64,000 nt of DNA from Dulcicalothrix desertica PCC 7102 (GCF_003991905.1 NZ_RSCL01000031.1:43486-107485), one strand, 5' to 3'; numbered from the stretch's first letter, positions 26,518 through 35,862 are shown. The notes: a model not told the origin generated them from the letters alone. A program made the numbers and translations.

Positions 26518-26835
26518 ATGACTATTAATCTTACTAGTAACGTCCAGACTACTAACTGGCGCCAGTTTGGTTTTTATGCTATGGCTTTACTTTTGAATCT
26601 TTGCTTAGTTGCCCAAGTCTTAACTGTTGGACTTGCATACTTTTACAACCCTGAGTGGTGGAATATACATGTCTTTCTAGTGCATGAATATAGTGTACTG
26701 GTGCCAATCATGCTTTTGTGGGTCTTTATCAGCCCTTTCCCCCAACGAGTGCGGAAACTAGTAATAAGTACTTTAGTACTTCTAGGACTACAATTTATAA
26801 CTATCCACCTGAAGTCACCTCAAGGAGAAAACTAA
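26518..26835 (+). CDS. Small three-helix membrane protein (DUF6220-like)
   Basis: 105 residues with about three hydrophobic helices (FYAMALLLNLCLVAQVLTVGLA, a second near YSVLVPIMLLWVF, a third near VISTLVLLGLQFI) and Trp/Asn residues in the first loop (YNPEWWNIH). This resembles the DUF6220 family, often next to sulfurtransferase or regulator genes. Role unknown. Its TAA overlaps the ATG of the rhodanese gene. Confidence 0.65.
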   Translation: MTINLTSNVQTTNWRQFGFYAMALLLNLCLVAQVLTVGLAYFYNPEWWNIHVFLVHEYSVLVPIMLLWVFISPFPQRVRKLVISTLVLLGLQFITIHLKSPQGEN

Positions 26836-27674
26836 TGTCTGAATACGCTCACCCTGAAGTTCTTATTGATACGCAATGGTTAGAAGATAATCTCAACAAT
26901 CCCAATGTTCGCATTGTGGAAGTAGATGCTAGTCCAGACCCATATAAAGATGCTCATATTCCCGGCGCCATCTTTTGGAATTACATGACTGATTTACTAC
27001 AGCCAAACTTCAGTATGAATTTAGAAACAAGTAATATAGAGAAATTACTTTCACACTCAGGTATTACAAATGACACAACTATAGTTGCTTATGGCAGTTA
27101 CCCTGGAACGGGCGCCTGGATATTTTGGCTATTAAAATTATTTGGACACAAAGATGTGCGCGTTCTTAACGGTGGACATCAAAAATGGGTAGCATCCGGG
27201 CGCCCTGTCACCAAAGATTTGTCAACTTTCACACCAACTCAGTACCGCGCAACTGCTCCTGATAATAGCTTAAGGGTTTTTTATGAAGAGGTTCAGTCAT
27301 CAATTGATAAAAAAGAACGAGTATTATTAGATGTGCGTACACTTCAAGAATTTAAGGGTGAAGTTTATATGATGAAACCACCTGAAGGAACAGAGCGTGC
27401 AGGACATATTCCAGGTGCTGTGCATATCGAGCATATACAAACCTTGAATGAAGACGGAACTTTTAAATCCTTCGATGAACTGCAAAGTATTTTTACAAGT
27501 AAGGGAGTTACATCTGATAAAGAAATATTTCCTTACTGTGCCATTGGTGGACGTTCTGCATACGCTTGGTTTGTTCTGAAATATTTACTGGGTTTCAAGA
27601 ACGTTCGTAATTTTGATGGTTCATGGAATGAGTGGAGCCAACATTCTAATAATACTATTGATGTAGATGTATAA
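26835..27674 (+). CDS. Two-domain rhodanese-type sulfurtransferase
   Basis: 279 residues with two rhodanese domains: an inactive first domain (IVEVDASPDPYKDAHIPGAIFW) and an active second domain whose loop FPYCAIGGRSAY has the persulfide Cys235. The six-residue loop C-x-x-G-G-R fits thiosulfate sulfurtransferase rather than 3-mercaptopyruvate enzyme. CAAGGAG lies about 9 nt before the ATG at 26835, preferred over upstream in-frame starts within the previous gene. Co-transcribed with the small membrane protein. Confidence 0.9.
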   Translation: MSEYAHPEVLIDTQWLEDNLNNPNVRIVEVDASPDPYKDAHIPGAIFWNYMTDLLQPNFSMNLETSNIEKLLSHSGITNDTTIVAYGSYPGTGAWIFWLLKLFGHKDVRVLNGGHQKWVASGRPVTKDLSTFTPTQYRATAPDNSLRVFYEEVQSSIDKKERVLLDVRTLQEFKGEVYMMKPPEGTERAGHIPGAVHIEHIQTLNEDGTFKSFDELQSIFTSKGVTSDKEIFPYCAIGGRSAYAWFVLKYLLGFKNVRNFDGSWNEWSQHSNNTIDVDV

Positions 27675-27697
27675 ATCTTGTAGGACAAGCAAGAAAT

Positions 27698-30600
27698 CTA
27701 TTCTATTTCATTGCTGTTAGTAATTGCTTGTAAAAATTCAGGACTGTATTCGGCTTTATCCCAATTACTAGCAGCTTTGACTTGTTGTGTAGTTAAATTT
27801 TGTGCATTTGTAAAGTTTGTATTTGTCAAGTCAGCACAACTAAAATCTGTGTGATTACAATTGGCGCCTTTAAATCTGGCATAATTAAGCGTTGCACTAC
27901 AGAGAGTTGCGCCACTGAAGTTGACTTCATAGCAACTTGCAGCGTAGAGGTTTGCACTTCTGAGGTCTGTATAAGTAAGTTTGGCGTGGTTAAGTTTAGC
28001 GTTGCTTAGATTTGCATTGCTTAGATTTGCGTTGCTTAGATTTGCGTTACTTAAATTGGCACCATCAAGATTTGCGTTGCTTAGGTTTGCGTTACTTAGA
28101 TTTGCATTACTTAAATCTGTAGAACTAAGGTTGGCGCCACTTAGGTCTGCAAAACTCAGGTTGGCATCACTGAAATTTACATCACTTAGGTTTGCACTAC
28201 GAAATTGTACACTACTAAGGTTTACATTACTAAGCTGGGCGCCGCTAAGTTGTGCATTATTAAGAAAGTATCCCAGTGTGTCTAAAAAAGTATGTGCATC
28301 AATACTATTGCTATAGCTGATTATACAAAAGAATAAATCATCTTCAAAATAATCACTATCTTTTTGTCCACAAGGATAAAAAATAATTTTATCCTTTAAA
28401 GCATCTTGTACTTGAGCATAACGATATAATTCTGAAAGCAGAATCATCACATTTAGCCCAGTATATATATCTATTTCTCTCAGTCCAGAGAAACTTAGCG
28501 CTTTTGTGTGTAATATTTTATTTTGAGGAAAGTTTTGGGGATAAGCATTGATAAACCTTCCTTTACACCAGTAAGTATAAAAGTGTTTTAAGCGTTTAAA
28601 TAATGTATCTATTAAATTTATCTGATTACAATCATAATCAAGCAAAGCTATTAAATATTCAACAATTTCTGGTGTGAGACCGGAGTAATACAATAAATCA
28701 TAAACCTCCTCTGTTAGCTGGTTATCAGTAATCAGAGGTTGTTGGTCTTTACTGAACAGGTTGACTTGCGTCCATTTCCTCAAACTTTCAGCTAACCTTT
28801 TGGCATATAAAAATTCGCTAAAGCTTTTATGAACAAATTTTATATATCCTGCGTTTGTTTCAGAATCTGGAATAAGTTGCAGGTTATATACTATAGCATT
28901 ATCTAAAAAATTTTCACTTAGGCGCCATCCAGCTTTATCTAATTTTTTATTTATGGCACTACCTTTCAAACGTTCCTCAATCATTGTAATTGAAACTATT
29001 TCCCTACCAGATTGGATAGCACATAATCCAGCTTCGGTTAAAATACGTCGCAAGTCGTTAATATTCAATTTGTTACTAAGGCTATAATTATTTTCTTGAA
29101 CTTGTATTAATACTGAATTTAAGATAGTCTGATAAATCAAGATTTTGGCACGAACACTGCTACTAACTCCTTCAAACATCTTGGAAACTAATTTTCCATC
29201 CCGATGCATTACTGCCAAAAGATGTAATGATAGTGGTTCTCGTGACAACTTCCATATGTGTGGACAGTTTTCTAGTTGTAAAAAATCTTTAAACGCTTTA
29301 GCTTTGTCTTGCCCGACTAATTTACCCCATTTATTTAGCCATTGCTCTTGAAGACGGTTATCCATCAAAGCAATTTCTACCCGTTCTAAATTATTGGGCA
29401 TAAATTCTTCGATACTATGCAAAGCTGATTTTTTACCTGTAATTAAAAATCTGTGTCCAAGATTCGTGCGTGTTTGACACTCTTCTTGATAGTTTCCTAT
29501 TTCTCTAATAAACTTTTCAATACTTCCAGAATTTTTTCCTTTCAAACGCAATTCATCAAAACCATCTAATATAAACAAAAATCTTGTATGACAATTAGTT
29601 AACCAATCATCGTGATGTTGAACAAAATCTTCTTTAATAGCCATGCGGAGAATATTCTCAACATCAATATCAAAAGTATCAATATCTTGTAGTCGAATTA
29701 ATATAGGTGTATAAATAGGATGCAAATGTTCTTGTAACCAACTCGCAAACATTTTACAGAAGACAGTTTTTCCTCGTCCTGACTCAGCTTGAATAAATAT
29801 TACTTGGTTATTTCTGTTTGGGTCTGTAAGCTGTTCAAAAACCCAGGTATTTAAATCAACTGATTGTACATGTTCCTTTTTTTTGCCATTGGAATTGAGC
29901 AGATGACATTTAAGTGGTATGTAGATATCAGGAATTTTTACTTTATCAAAAACTTGCCACGAGTCGCCATCACCAGTACAGATATGTTCAGTTAGGTAAG
30001 ATTCAATACTCTCAAATTTTTTATTTATTTTGCTTTCCTGTGCTGCTATTATGTATAGCTTGGCTTGCGCGGCAAAATTCTCTTGCTCATCGCATAACAG
30101 TGATTTAACAAGTTTTTGAGTTTCCCAAGTTACCCATCCTGTTATAATAGAAAGAATATATATATCGAGTTTGGTTTGCTCAAGATAAATTGACAGTAGA
30201 TTAGTTAGTGCGCTTCCTAATGGCGATTCTGAAAAGTTTGTTAGAGCTTCTTGAATTAACTCATGATTATAATTAATTCGTTCTATTTTAGTAACTGCGT
30301 TTTTAATTTTATCTTGCCACTGCTTAATTTCATGCTGAGTTTCTTCTCTTAGCTGATTAGATTCTTTACATATATCTGGGTAATTATTTAAATTTTTATA
30401 TTTATAAAATAATTCTTGGTATGAAACCATTTCACTAATTTTTACTTTCAACCAATCATTCTTTTGAACTAAAGCTTCAAAACTTTCTAAGTAAGCCAAA
30501 GTAAAGGCAATTTCTACCCATTCTGCGATGTCAAGTTGCTTTCGTATTTTGTTCTGATAAAGTTTTAACCCTTTTTTTGTTAATCCAACAAAAGATAGTC

Positions 30601-30742
30601 TTGCTGTAACTGGATTTATAGAAGAATTTAGCCAACCTAAAGCAACCGCTAACTCAAAGCTAGCTTTTGACAATTGTGCTTCAGATTCAAAAACATTTCC
30701 TGATTTATCAAGTAATTTTTTAAGCTGCTTAATTTTCGTCAT
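27698..30742 (-). CDS. NACHT-domain NTPase with C-terminal pentapeptide repeats (NLR-like)
   Basis: 1014 residues in three parts. The N-terminal third (1 to about 290) is helical and unlike a known effector domain by eye. The NACHT module has Walker A AESGRGKT (about 319-326), Walker B FLFILDGFDEL (about 386-396) and the following sensor and helical parts (LERVEIALMDNRLQEQWLNKWG, SREPLSLHLLAV). The C-terminus (about 829-985) is a pentapeptide-repeat solenoid, A(N/D)LSx, in near-identical units. Bacterial NACHT proteins of this build have been shown to act in phage defence; here that is inference. No partner gene overlaps it. Confidence 0.9.
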   Translation of the reverse strand: MTKIKQLKKLLDKSGNVFESEAQLSKASFELAVALGWLNSSINPVTARLSFVGLTKKGLKLYQNKIRKQLDIAEWVEIAFTLAYLESFEALVQKNDWLKVKISEMVSYQELFYKYKNLNNYPDICKESNQLREETQHEIKQWQDKIKNAVTKIERINYNHELIQEALTNFSESPLGSALTNLLSIYLEQTKLDIYILSIITGWVTWETQKLVKSLLCDEQENFAAQAKLYIIAAQESKINKKFESIESYLTEHICTGDGDSWQVFDKVKIPDIYIPLKCHLLNSNGKKKEHVQSVDLNTWVFEQLTDPNRNNQVIFIQAESGRGKTVFCKMFASWLQEHLHPIYTPILIRLQDIDTFDIDVENILRMAIKEDFVQHHDDWLTNCHTRFLFILDGFDELRLKGKNSGSIEKFIREIGNYQEECQTRTNLGHRFLITGKKSALHSIEEFMPNNLERVEIALMDNRLQEQWLNKWGKLVGQDKAKAFKDFLQLENCPHIWKLSREPLSLHLLAVMHRDGKLVSKMFEGVSSSVRAKILIYQTILNSVLIQVQENNYSLSNKLNINDLRRILTEAGLCAIQSGREIVSITMIEERLKGSAINKKLDKAGWRLSENFLDNAIVYNLQLIPDSETNAGYIKFVHKSFSEFLYAKRLAESLRKWTQVNLFSKDQQPLITDNQLTEEVYDLLYYSGLTPEIVEYLIALLDYDCNQINLIDTLFKRLKHFYTYWCKGRFINAYPQNFPQNKILHTKALSFSGLREIDIYTGLNVMILLSELYRYAQVQDALKDKIIFYPCGQKDSDYFEDDLFFCIISYSNSIDAHTFLDTLGYFLNNAQLSGAQLSNVNLSSVQFRSANLSDVNFSDANLSFADLSGANLSSTDLSNANLSNANLSNANLDGANLSNANLSNANLSNANLSNAKLNHAKLTYTDLRSANLYAASCYEVNFSGATLCSATLNYARFKGANCNHTDFSCADLTNTNFTNAQNLTTQQVKAASNWDKAEYSPEFLQAITNSNEIE
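27980..28260. repeat. DNA-level repeats coding the pentapeptide solenoid
   Basis: Near-identical 15-nt units (GTTGCTTAGATTTGC type) recur many times in a row within the NACHT gene, densest at 27990-28110, giving the ANLSN protein repeats. Such runs are prone to copy-number change. Confidence 0.75.
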
Positions 30743-31441
30743 AGCTTAGTTCTTCCTCTGCAACAAATAAACACAACAGCGAATGCCATCTCATGAATGC
30801 AAGGTTGAAACTTATTGTTTTATAAAATTTAAAATATCTATTTTACTAATAAGAATCTACTATAGTATGTATCATTAACCAGGCAGCTTCTCAAGTATAC
30901 TTGCACACTATTTTTATTAGAAATTAGCAAATTTATTACTGCTGTGATTGCAAAAATACTTATGCAATTCTTTTATATACAAGAGTCAGAAATTCTTTGT
31001 AAAAATGATGTTTATTTTAAAACTTTATTCTTGTTGAGAGCCAATCTGGCACTGAATCTAAACCAATGCGCCTTAGAGGTTGTTTGAAAAGTGTCCGTGA
31101 ATGTCATGCTGAGGAACGTTAACGCAGTTTTCCCGCAGGGTAGCATCTCAGTATATGTTCAAAACCCTAGATTCTAGCCTGCGGCAAATGCTCCGCATTA
31201 CGTTCCGTAAGACTCCACTCGCTTGGGACAATTTATACCTGAGCCGACTTTTCAAACATCCTCTTAAAGTGGTACAGTAAATTGACTGTAATATAAATCA
31301 AGATGTGATTAATTTAATTTTTCAGGTATCAAAACTTGAAACCCCCCAGAGGTAGAATTACCTTAATGCTCTTGTGTTGTATAAGTTATGGGTTAGGCGA
31401 AGTTTAATAGCAATCAATTGCCACGCACGGAGAAATATTTT
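30743..31441. other. Non-coding region with a MITE
   Basis: About 700 nt without a convincing gene between the NACHT gene and the GST gene. Apart from the 188-bp transposon-like element at 31076-31263 I see only AT-rich sequence and probable promoters for the flanking genes. Confidence 0.6.
31076..31263. mobile_element. 188-bp MITE with IS5-type inverted repeats
   Basis: Ends GAGGTTGTTTGAAAAGT (31076-31092) and ACTTTTCAAACATCCTC (31247-31263) are 17-bp inverted repeats with one mismatch, bounded by TTA on both sides (31073-31075 and 31264-31266), a 3-bp target duplication as made by the IS1031 branch of IS5. There is no transposase inside, so it needs one in trans. Confidence 0.85.
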
Positions 31442-32083
31442 ATGCTCGTTGTTCATCATCTCAACAACTCAAGGTCACAGCGTGTGCTATGGCTGCTCGA
31501 AGAATTAGGCATCGAATACGAAATTAAATACTACGAGCGTGATGCACAAACTATGCTGGCGCCTGCTTCACTACGCCAAGTTCATCCACTCGGTAAGTCC
31601 CCAGTAATTACAGACGGAGATATTACAGTCGCTGAGTCGGGTGCAATAACCGAATATATAGTAAATCATTACAGTAATGGTAAATTAATTCCGGCGCCTG
31701 ATACTCCAGAACGTCTACGTTATACCTATTGGCTACATTATGCTGAAGGCTCTGCAATGCCACCACTGCTTATCAACCTAGTTTTGAGCCGTTTTGGACT
31801 AGGAGATAGTGATGCAATAGGCGCCTTTGTTGCACCTCAAATCAAGCTTCATTATGACTTTATAGAAAGCGAACTTCAAAAAAGTACATGGTTTGCAGGC
31901 GAGGAATTTACTGCTGCTGATATTCAAATGAGTTTTCCTCTCGAACTGCTAGATGCCCAACTCAAACAAATAGAAAACCGACCAAAAATTAAAGAGTTTG
32001 TCAAGCGTATTCATGCACGACCCGCTTATAAACGCGCGCTTGAGCGTGGAGGCCAATATGACTTTGCCAACAATATTTCATAA
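31442..32083 (+). CDS. Glutathione S-transferase
   Basis: 213 residues. N-terminal thioredoxin-like domain HHLNNSRSQRVLWLLEELGIEYEI with the Ser-rich active site of beta/theta-like bacterial GSTs, the cis-Pro motif GKSPVITDGDITVAESGAI, and the helical C-domain with EFTAADIQMSFPLE (N-capping box). The ATG at 31442 gives the family start; the upstream TTG at 31418 would add eight residues. A perfect 20-bp palindrome follows the gene. Confidence 0.9.
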   Translation: MLVVHHLNNSRSQRVLWLLEELGIEYEIKYYERDAQTMLAPASLRQVHPLGKSPVITDGDITVAESGAITEYIVNHYSNGKLIPAPDTPERLRYTYWLHYAEGSAMPPLLINLVLSRFGLGDSDAIGAFVAPQIKLHYDFIESELQKSTWFAGEEFTAADIQMSFPLELLDAQLKQIENRPKIKEFVKRIHARPAYKRALERGGQYDFANNIS

Positions 32084-32150
32084 ATAACTAAAAAATTTAA
32101 AGTTCTCTTTTGGACAATCCACTGAATTGTATAGTATTAATTTTTTGTAG

Positions 32151-32170
32151 AGACGTTACATGTAACGTCT
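32151..32170. terminator. 20-bp palindrome after the GST gene
   Basis: AGACGTTACATGTAACGTCT is a perfect palindrome preceded by GTAG and a T run (TTTTTTG); it is a probable transcript end and a member of the TAGAGACG family. Confidence 0.55.
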
Positions 32171-32223
32171 TTACATGTAACTGAAACATCATACAATTAA
32201 TAATAATTTATTGGTGACTATAA

Positions 32224-33268
32224 ATGCTTTGGCTAATTATCATCATTACATTAGTTGCGTTGGTAGGTGTAGGCGCCGCGTTTCAGAAAATTTTTACGCT
32301 TCGTGAATATCAGCAATTTAACGCGCCAGGAAAGTTAGTTGATATTGATGGTTATCACTTGCATTATCAAGTAATGGGTAAGGGAAGTCCAACAGTAGTT
32401 GTCGAAAGTGGTCAAGGAGCAACTAGTTTAGATTGGCAATTAGTCCAATCTGAAGTAGCAAAGTTTACTAAAATATTGACTTATGACCGTGCTGGTTACG
32501 GATGGAGTGATTTAAGTACCAAACCTCGTACTAGCGCACAAATTGTTGATGAACTAAGGCAGTTATTAAAACAAGCAGAAATTAAGCCACCATATATTTT
32601 GGTTGGTATGTCTTTTGGAGGATTGCCAGTTCGTTTGTTTGCTTACGAATATCCTGAAGAAGTCGCTGGAATGGTTTTGGTTGACGTGACTCATGAAATG
32701 CTTTATGAGCGATTTCCTCCTGCAATGGTGACACTAAATGAGCAATTTGACTGGTTAGCAATAAATATTTTACCCGTTGCTGCTCGCCTTGGTTTACTAC
32801 GCTTACTTGTATTATTAGATTATTTACCCTTGGCGCCTGGTTTATTTAAAAAGTTTCCTGTCTCCTCTCAAGCACAAGCAAAAGTAGTTTACGCTCAAAC
32901 TAAGTTTTGGCGTGCTTTTTAGTCAAGAGTCTGCTGGATTTAATACTACTATAATGCAAGTTCAACAGGCACGAGCCGCAAAACCTTTTCCTGCAATTCC
33001 TTTAGTAGTAATAAGTGCAGGAAAACAAGATTTTGGAGTCTCGCAAGAAGTTATGCAAATTCAACAAGAATTACTTGTAGACTTAGCAAATCAATCTCCA
33101 TATGGAGTTCACATTGTCTCTGAAAAAAGTGGGCATCTCATACAGCTAGATGACCCAGAGCTAGTTGTTAATGCAATTCGTCAGGTTGTTGATGAAGCTC
33201 GTTGTAAAGGCGCCGGACGTTATGACCAAAGCTTCAATAATTATAATATTCAAGAAAAACTTCTTTAG
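32224..33268 (+). pseudogene. Alpha/beta hydrolase with a single-base frameshift
   Basis: The first frame (32224-32922) covers an N-terminal membrane anchor, VVVESGQGATSLDWQ and the nucleophile elbow GMSFGG, ending FWRAF-stop. The +1 frame from 32912 continues with SQESAGFNTTIMQ, LVVISAGKQDFG (acid) and EKSGHLIQLDDP (catalytic His). Deleting one T from the TTTTT run at about 32915-32920 restores one 340-residue protein. Either a true frameshift or a homopolymer sequencing error. Confidence 0.85.
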
Positions 33269-33758
33269 ATGTATCCATTTTAAATTGGCTAGATAGACTG
33301 AATTTTTCTAAAAACCAGTTGAGATAACCTCTGAATATTAGTCGAGCGTTGCAAATCGTAATTAACTCTATAACACTATCACTTTCAAATGTCAAGTATT
33401 TTGGGACTGTAACTTTACGAAATTCAATACCGTTGCACATTAGTTCGCTCTCTGCTTCAATCAGTGTTAAACCATTCCAAATTATCCAAGGGTCAATTGC
33501 TTTCGACCCTACACTAGGTAAATCAATATTATAAGTGAGATGATTAGGCACCCAACAAATTTCGGACAAAACTTGACCTCTAAATGAGAATTGAATATTT
33601 CCGTAAAATAATTCTAAATGCTCTGTACAGTATTGATACTCAAAAGTTGGTTCTCCAAGTAATGCACGAACCTGAGTAAAATTCATTCCTAAGCTAACTG
33701 CTCCAAAAAAGCCGTTACTAAATAGATTTTTAAGATAAATTAAATTGTCCTGATTCAT
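33234..33758 (-). CDS. Hypothetical 174-residue protein
   Basis: Acidic, cytoplasmic-looking protein with no membrane helix: MNQDNLIYLKNLFSNGFFGAVSLGMNFTQVRALLGEPTFEYQY... The LGMNFTQVRALLGEPTF stretch resembles immunity proteins that neutralise polymorphic toxins, but I cannot assign a family. Its 3' end overlaps the hydrolase pseudogene by 35 nt in the opposite direction; the APH-type gene lies just upstream on the same strand. Confidence 0.6.
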   Translation of the reverse strand: MNQDNLIYLKNLFSNGFFGAVSLGMNFTQVRALLGEPTFEYQYCTEHLELFYGNIQFSFRGQVLSEICWVPNHLTYNIDLPSVGSKAIDPWIIWNGLTLIEAESELMCNGIEFRKVTVPKYLTFESDSVIELITICNARLIFRGYLNWFLEKFSLSSQFKMDTSKEVFLEYYNY

Positions 33759-33771
33759 TCTCTCTTACTCA

Positions 33772-34773
33772 TTACGTTAAAAATGTAGTATTTTCTTTCA
33801 GCCAATCTTCTAACTGCAACATTTTTATCACTCCATCTAGTACATTTTGATGAGTAACTTTCTTTTCTATAAACCATCCTGTCCAATAAACTATACAACT
33901 AGCTTGCTGTAATCGCCATGTTAATGTTAGCTCCTCTATTTCTAATTGTGAAAGAGAAAGGTGTTTAGCATACCCTGCGCTAAAAGCTTCTATTCTCTCC
34001 TTCTTAGGAACTTGCTTTGGTGGACGAGTAAAATGGTCTAATGCTGCAACATAGTCTAGTAATCTTAAGTCGTAAGTTGCAAACTCGAAGTCTAAAATTC
34101 CAACTACTCGATTTTCAGAGATTAAAACATTAGGACAAAGATAATCAGCATGGGTAGTTTGAATTGGAAGTGTTTTATATAAATCCGGCGCCACTTCAAT
34201 TAATTCTGTTAAACTTTTAATAATCCGCTGTTTTTGTGAGTACTCTAATCCAAGTATTCGCGGTACTTCTAACGGTGCTACTAAATGATGAATATTCTCA
34301 AGATTGCCCCATGTTGGTAATTGAGACAATTTACTATAAGTATCAAATTTTGCTAATGCATTATGTAATTCTCCTAATGCTGAACCTGCGGCGCCAATAT
34401 GAAGAATATTTTCACATTCGGCAGTTTGACCAGAAATAAAAGGAAGTAAAGCCACACGTAGTATTTTATCATTTTTATTAATTGTGATTAATGTTTCACC
34501 TGAGTTACTTGGTACAGGAGTTGGGACAGCAAACGACAAGTGACATGATTGTAGATGCTCTAATAATAAGTGTTCGTAATTAATTTGTGCAGTTGTTGTA
34601 GTGTCATCGTATATCTTGAAAACAAATTTACCTTGAACTGGCGCCTCTACAAAAAAAGTTGTGTTGACTGTACCCTGGTTTGTTGGTTTAACAGTTGGAT
34701 TATCAAGAGACCAAGGTAAAAGTATTTCAGTTATATCTTGCTCTGATAGTTGTAAGTTTTTAATATTTGACAT
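33772..34773 (-). CDS. APH/choline-kinase-type phosphotransferase
   Basis: 333 residues with the kinase-like catalytic loop THADYLCPNVLISENRVVGILDFEFATYDLRLLDYVAAL (H-x-D-x5-N then D-F-E) and an N-terminal glycine-poor nucleotide lobe (QGKFVFKIYD). This arrangement fits aminoglycoside phosphotransferase-like and homoserine kinase II-like enzymes. Substrate cannot be read from sequence. The downstream small gene at 33234 is 13 nt away and probably co-transcribed. Confidence 0.87.
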   Translation of the reverse strand: MSNIKNLQLSEQDITEILLPWSLDNPTVKPTNQGTVNTTFFVEAPVQGKFVFKIYDDTTTTAQINYEHLLLEHLQSCHLSFAVPTPVPSNSGETLITINKNDKILRVALLPFISGQTAECENILHIGAAGSALGELHNALAKFDTYSKLSQLPTWGNLENIHHLVAPLEVPRILGLEYSQKQRIIKSLTELIEVAPDLYKTLPIQTTHADYLCPNVLISENRVVGILDFEFATYDLRLLDYVAALDHFTRPPKQVPKKERIEAFSAGYAKHLSLSQLEIEELTLTWRLQQASCIVYWTGWFIEKKVTHQNVLDGVIKMLQLEDWLKENTTFLT

Positions 34774-34869
34774 ATTAGTATAAATAATAACTCTATTTAC
34801 TGAGCTTCACTTATATTAAATACTGAGAATATTTATTTGACTATACACGTGGTATTATAAATTGTAGAT

Positions 34870-34890
34870 GTGTATTATGAGTGTGTATTA
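34870..34890 (+). promoter_or_regulatory. GTGTATTA direct repeats before the second MazF module
   Basis: GTGTATTA at 34870-34877 and 34883-34890, just upstream of the antitoxin ATG, are spaced 13 nt apart; direct repeats of this kind often bind ribbon-helix-helix antitoxins. Confidence 0.35.
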
Positions 34891-34894
34891 AAAT

Positions 34895-35140
34895 ATGTAT
34901 CATCGATTGAACATTACGTTACCGGATAAAACATTAAAAATGCTTAACCAGTTTGCACCCAAGGGAGATAGAAGTAGCTTTATTGACGAAGCCATCCAAA
35001 ATTACATTGCCCAGATACAGAAACAAAGGCTTAGAGAACAATTAAAAGAAGGCGCTATTCGTCATGCAGAACGAGACCTTGGTATAACGGATGATTGGTT
35101 TGCTCTTGAGGAAGAATCATGGCAGCAAAACGTACAGTAA
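34895..35140 (+). CDS. Ribbon-helix-helix antitoxin of a second MazF pair
   Basis: 81 residues: MYHRLNITLPDKTLKMLNQFAPKGDRSSFIDEAIQNYIAQ is the ribbon-helix-helix part, and the acidic tail DLGITDDWFALEEESW resembles the MazF-binding tails of MazE-like antitoxins. It overlaps the toxin gene by 22 nt. Sequence differs clearly from the antitoxin at 22.4 kb, so this is an independent module. Confidence 0.87.
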   Translation: MYHRLNITLPDKTLKMLNQFAPKGDRSSFIDEAIQNYIAQIQKQRLREQLKEGAIRHAERDLGITDDWFALEEESWQQNVQ

Positions 35141-35493
35141 CTCATCCGAAGCGTGGAGAAATATACTTAGTTAGCTTTGACCCTACTATTGGTGCCGAAA
35201 TTCAGAAGACTCGTCCAGCATTAGTGTTACAAAATAATGTTTCTAATGAGTATAGCCCAATTACTATTGTAGCTGCGATTTCTTCTAAGTTTGACGAAAC
35301 GCTTTATCCTACCGAAGTTTTGATTCAACCACCAGAGGGTGGAATGACGGTAAATTCTGTTGTATTATTAAATCAAATTCGTTCGATTGATAAACAAAGG
35401 TTGATTAGAAAGCTGGGAGAACTTACTTTTGCATCAATGGAACGTGTGAATGAAGCTATTCAAATTAGTTTGGGTTTAACTGAGATTGAATGA
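35119..35493 (+). CDS. MazF/PemK family endoribonuclease toxin
   Basis: 124 residues with MazF motifs HPKRGEIYLVSFDPTIGAEIQKTRPALVLQNNVSN and VVLLNQIRSIDKQRLIRKLG. Closer to canonical MazF than the copy at 22.7 kb (it has the T-R-P-A-L-V and L-L-N-Q-I-R-S-I-D core). A small hairpin (AACTTTT/AAAAAGTT, 35501-35523) follows. Next to it on the other strand is a truncated OsmC gene, so the module may have landed by a recombination event that cut OsmC. Confidence 0.92.
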   Translation: MAAKRTVTHPKRGEIYLVSFDPTIGAEIQKTRPALVLQNNVSNEYSPITIVAAISSKFDETLYPTEVLIQPPEGGMTVNSVVLLNQIRSIDKQRLIRKLGELTFASMERVNEAIQISLGLTEIE

Positions 35494-35538
35494 ATATTAA
35501 CAACTTTTAGCCCACCAAAAAGTTGTGATCTGTATTAT

Positions 35539-35862
35539 TCAAGTTTTCCTTAAGTAAACTCCATTTTCGTTTTTCTCCATTATCCCAACTGCTTTATCTA
35601 TATAATTATCAACAACAAATTTGCTTTTTGCTGCAATTGAGAGAAAAAAAAGCATGTGACAACTTGACAATGAAGCCACAAAAGCTTCTTCTGGGTCGAT
35701 GCAAGCAGGATTAGAATATGGAACAGGAACGACATGCGGTGAAGCAGATGCAGCAATTTCAATTCCACCATCAAATCTCCAAGTGTGTTCTCGACTGTAT
35801 TTGTTGTCGGTAAACTTTGCTTGACTGCGCTTCCATTCAACAATTGCAATATGTTCAGACAT
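35539..35862 (-). pseudogene. OsmC family protein lacking its C-terminal part
   Basis: 107 residues; the start and middle fit OsmC peroxidase-like proteins (TWRFDGGIEIAASASPHVVPVPYS, then DPEEAFVASLSSCHMLFFLSIAAK with a peroxidatic-type Cys). Full proteins are about 140-160 residues with a second Cys near the C-terminus; here the frame ends at GVYLRKT right next to the MazF module. Loss of the C-terminal strands makes function doubtful. Confidence 0.7.

Noticed and set aside
27981..28316. Plus-strand frame rich in LLRFALLRFA
   Set aside because: It is the antisense of the pentapeptide repeats of the NACHT gene; repeats on one strand always create such frames.
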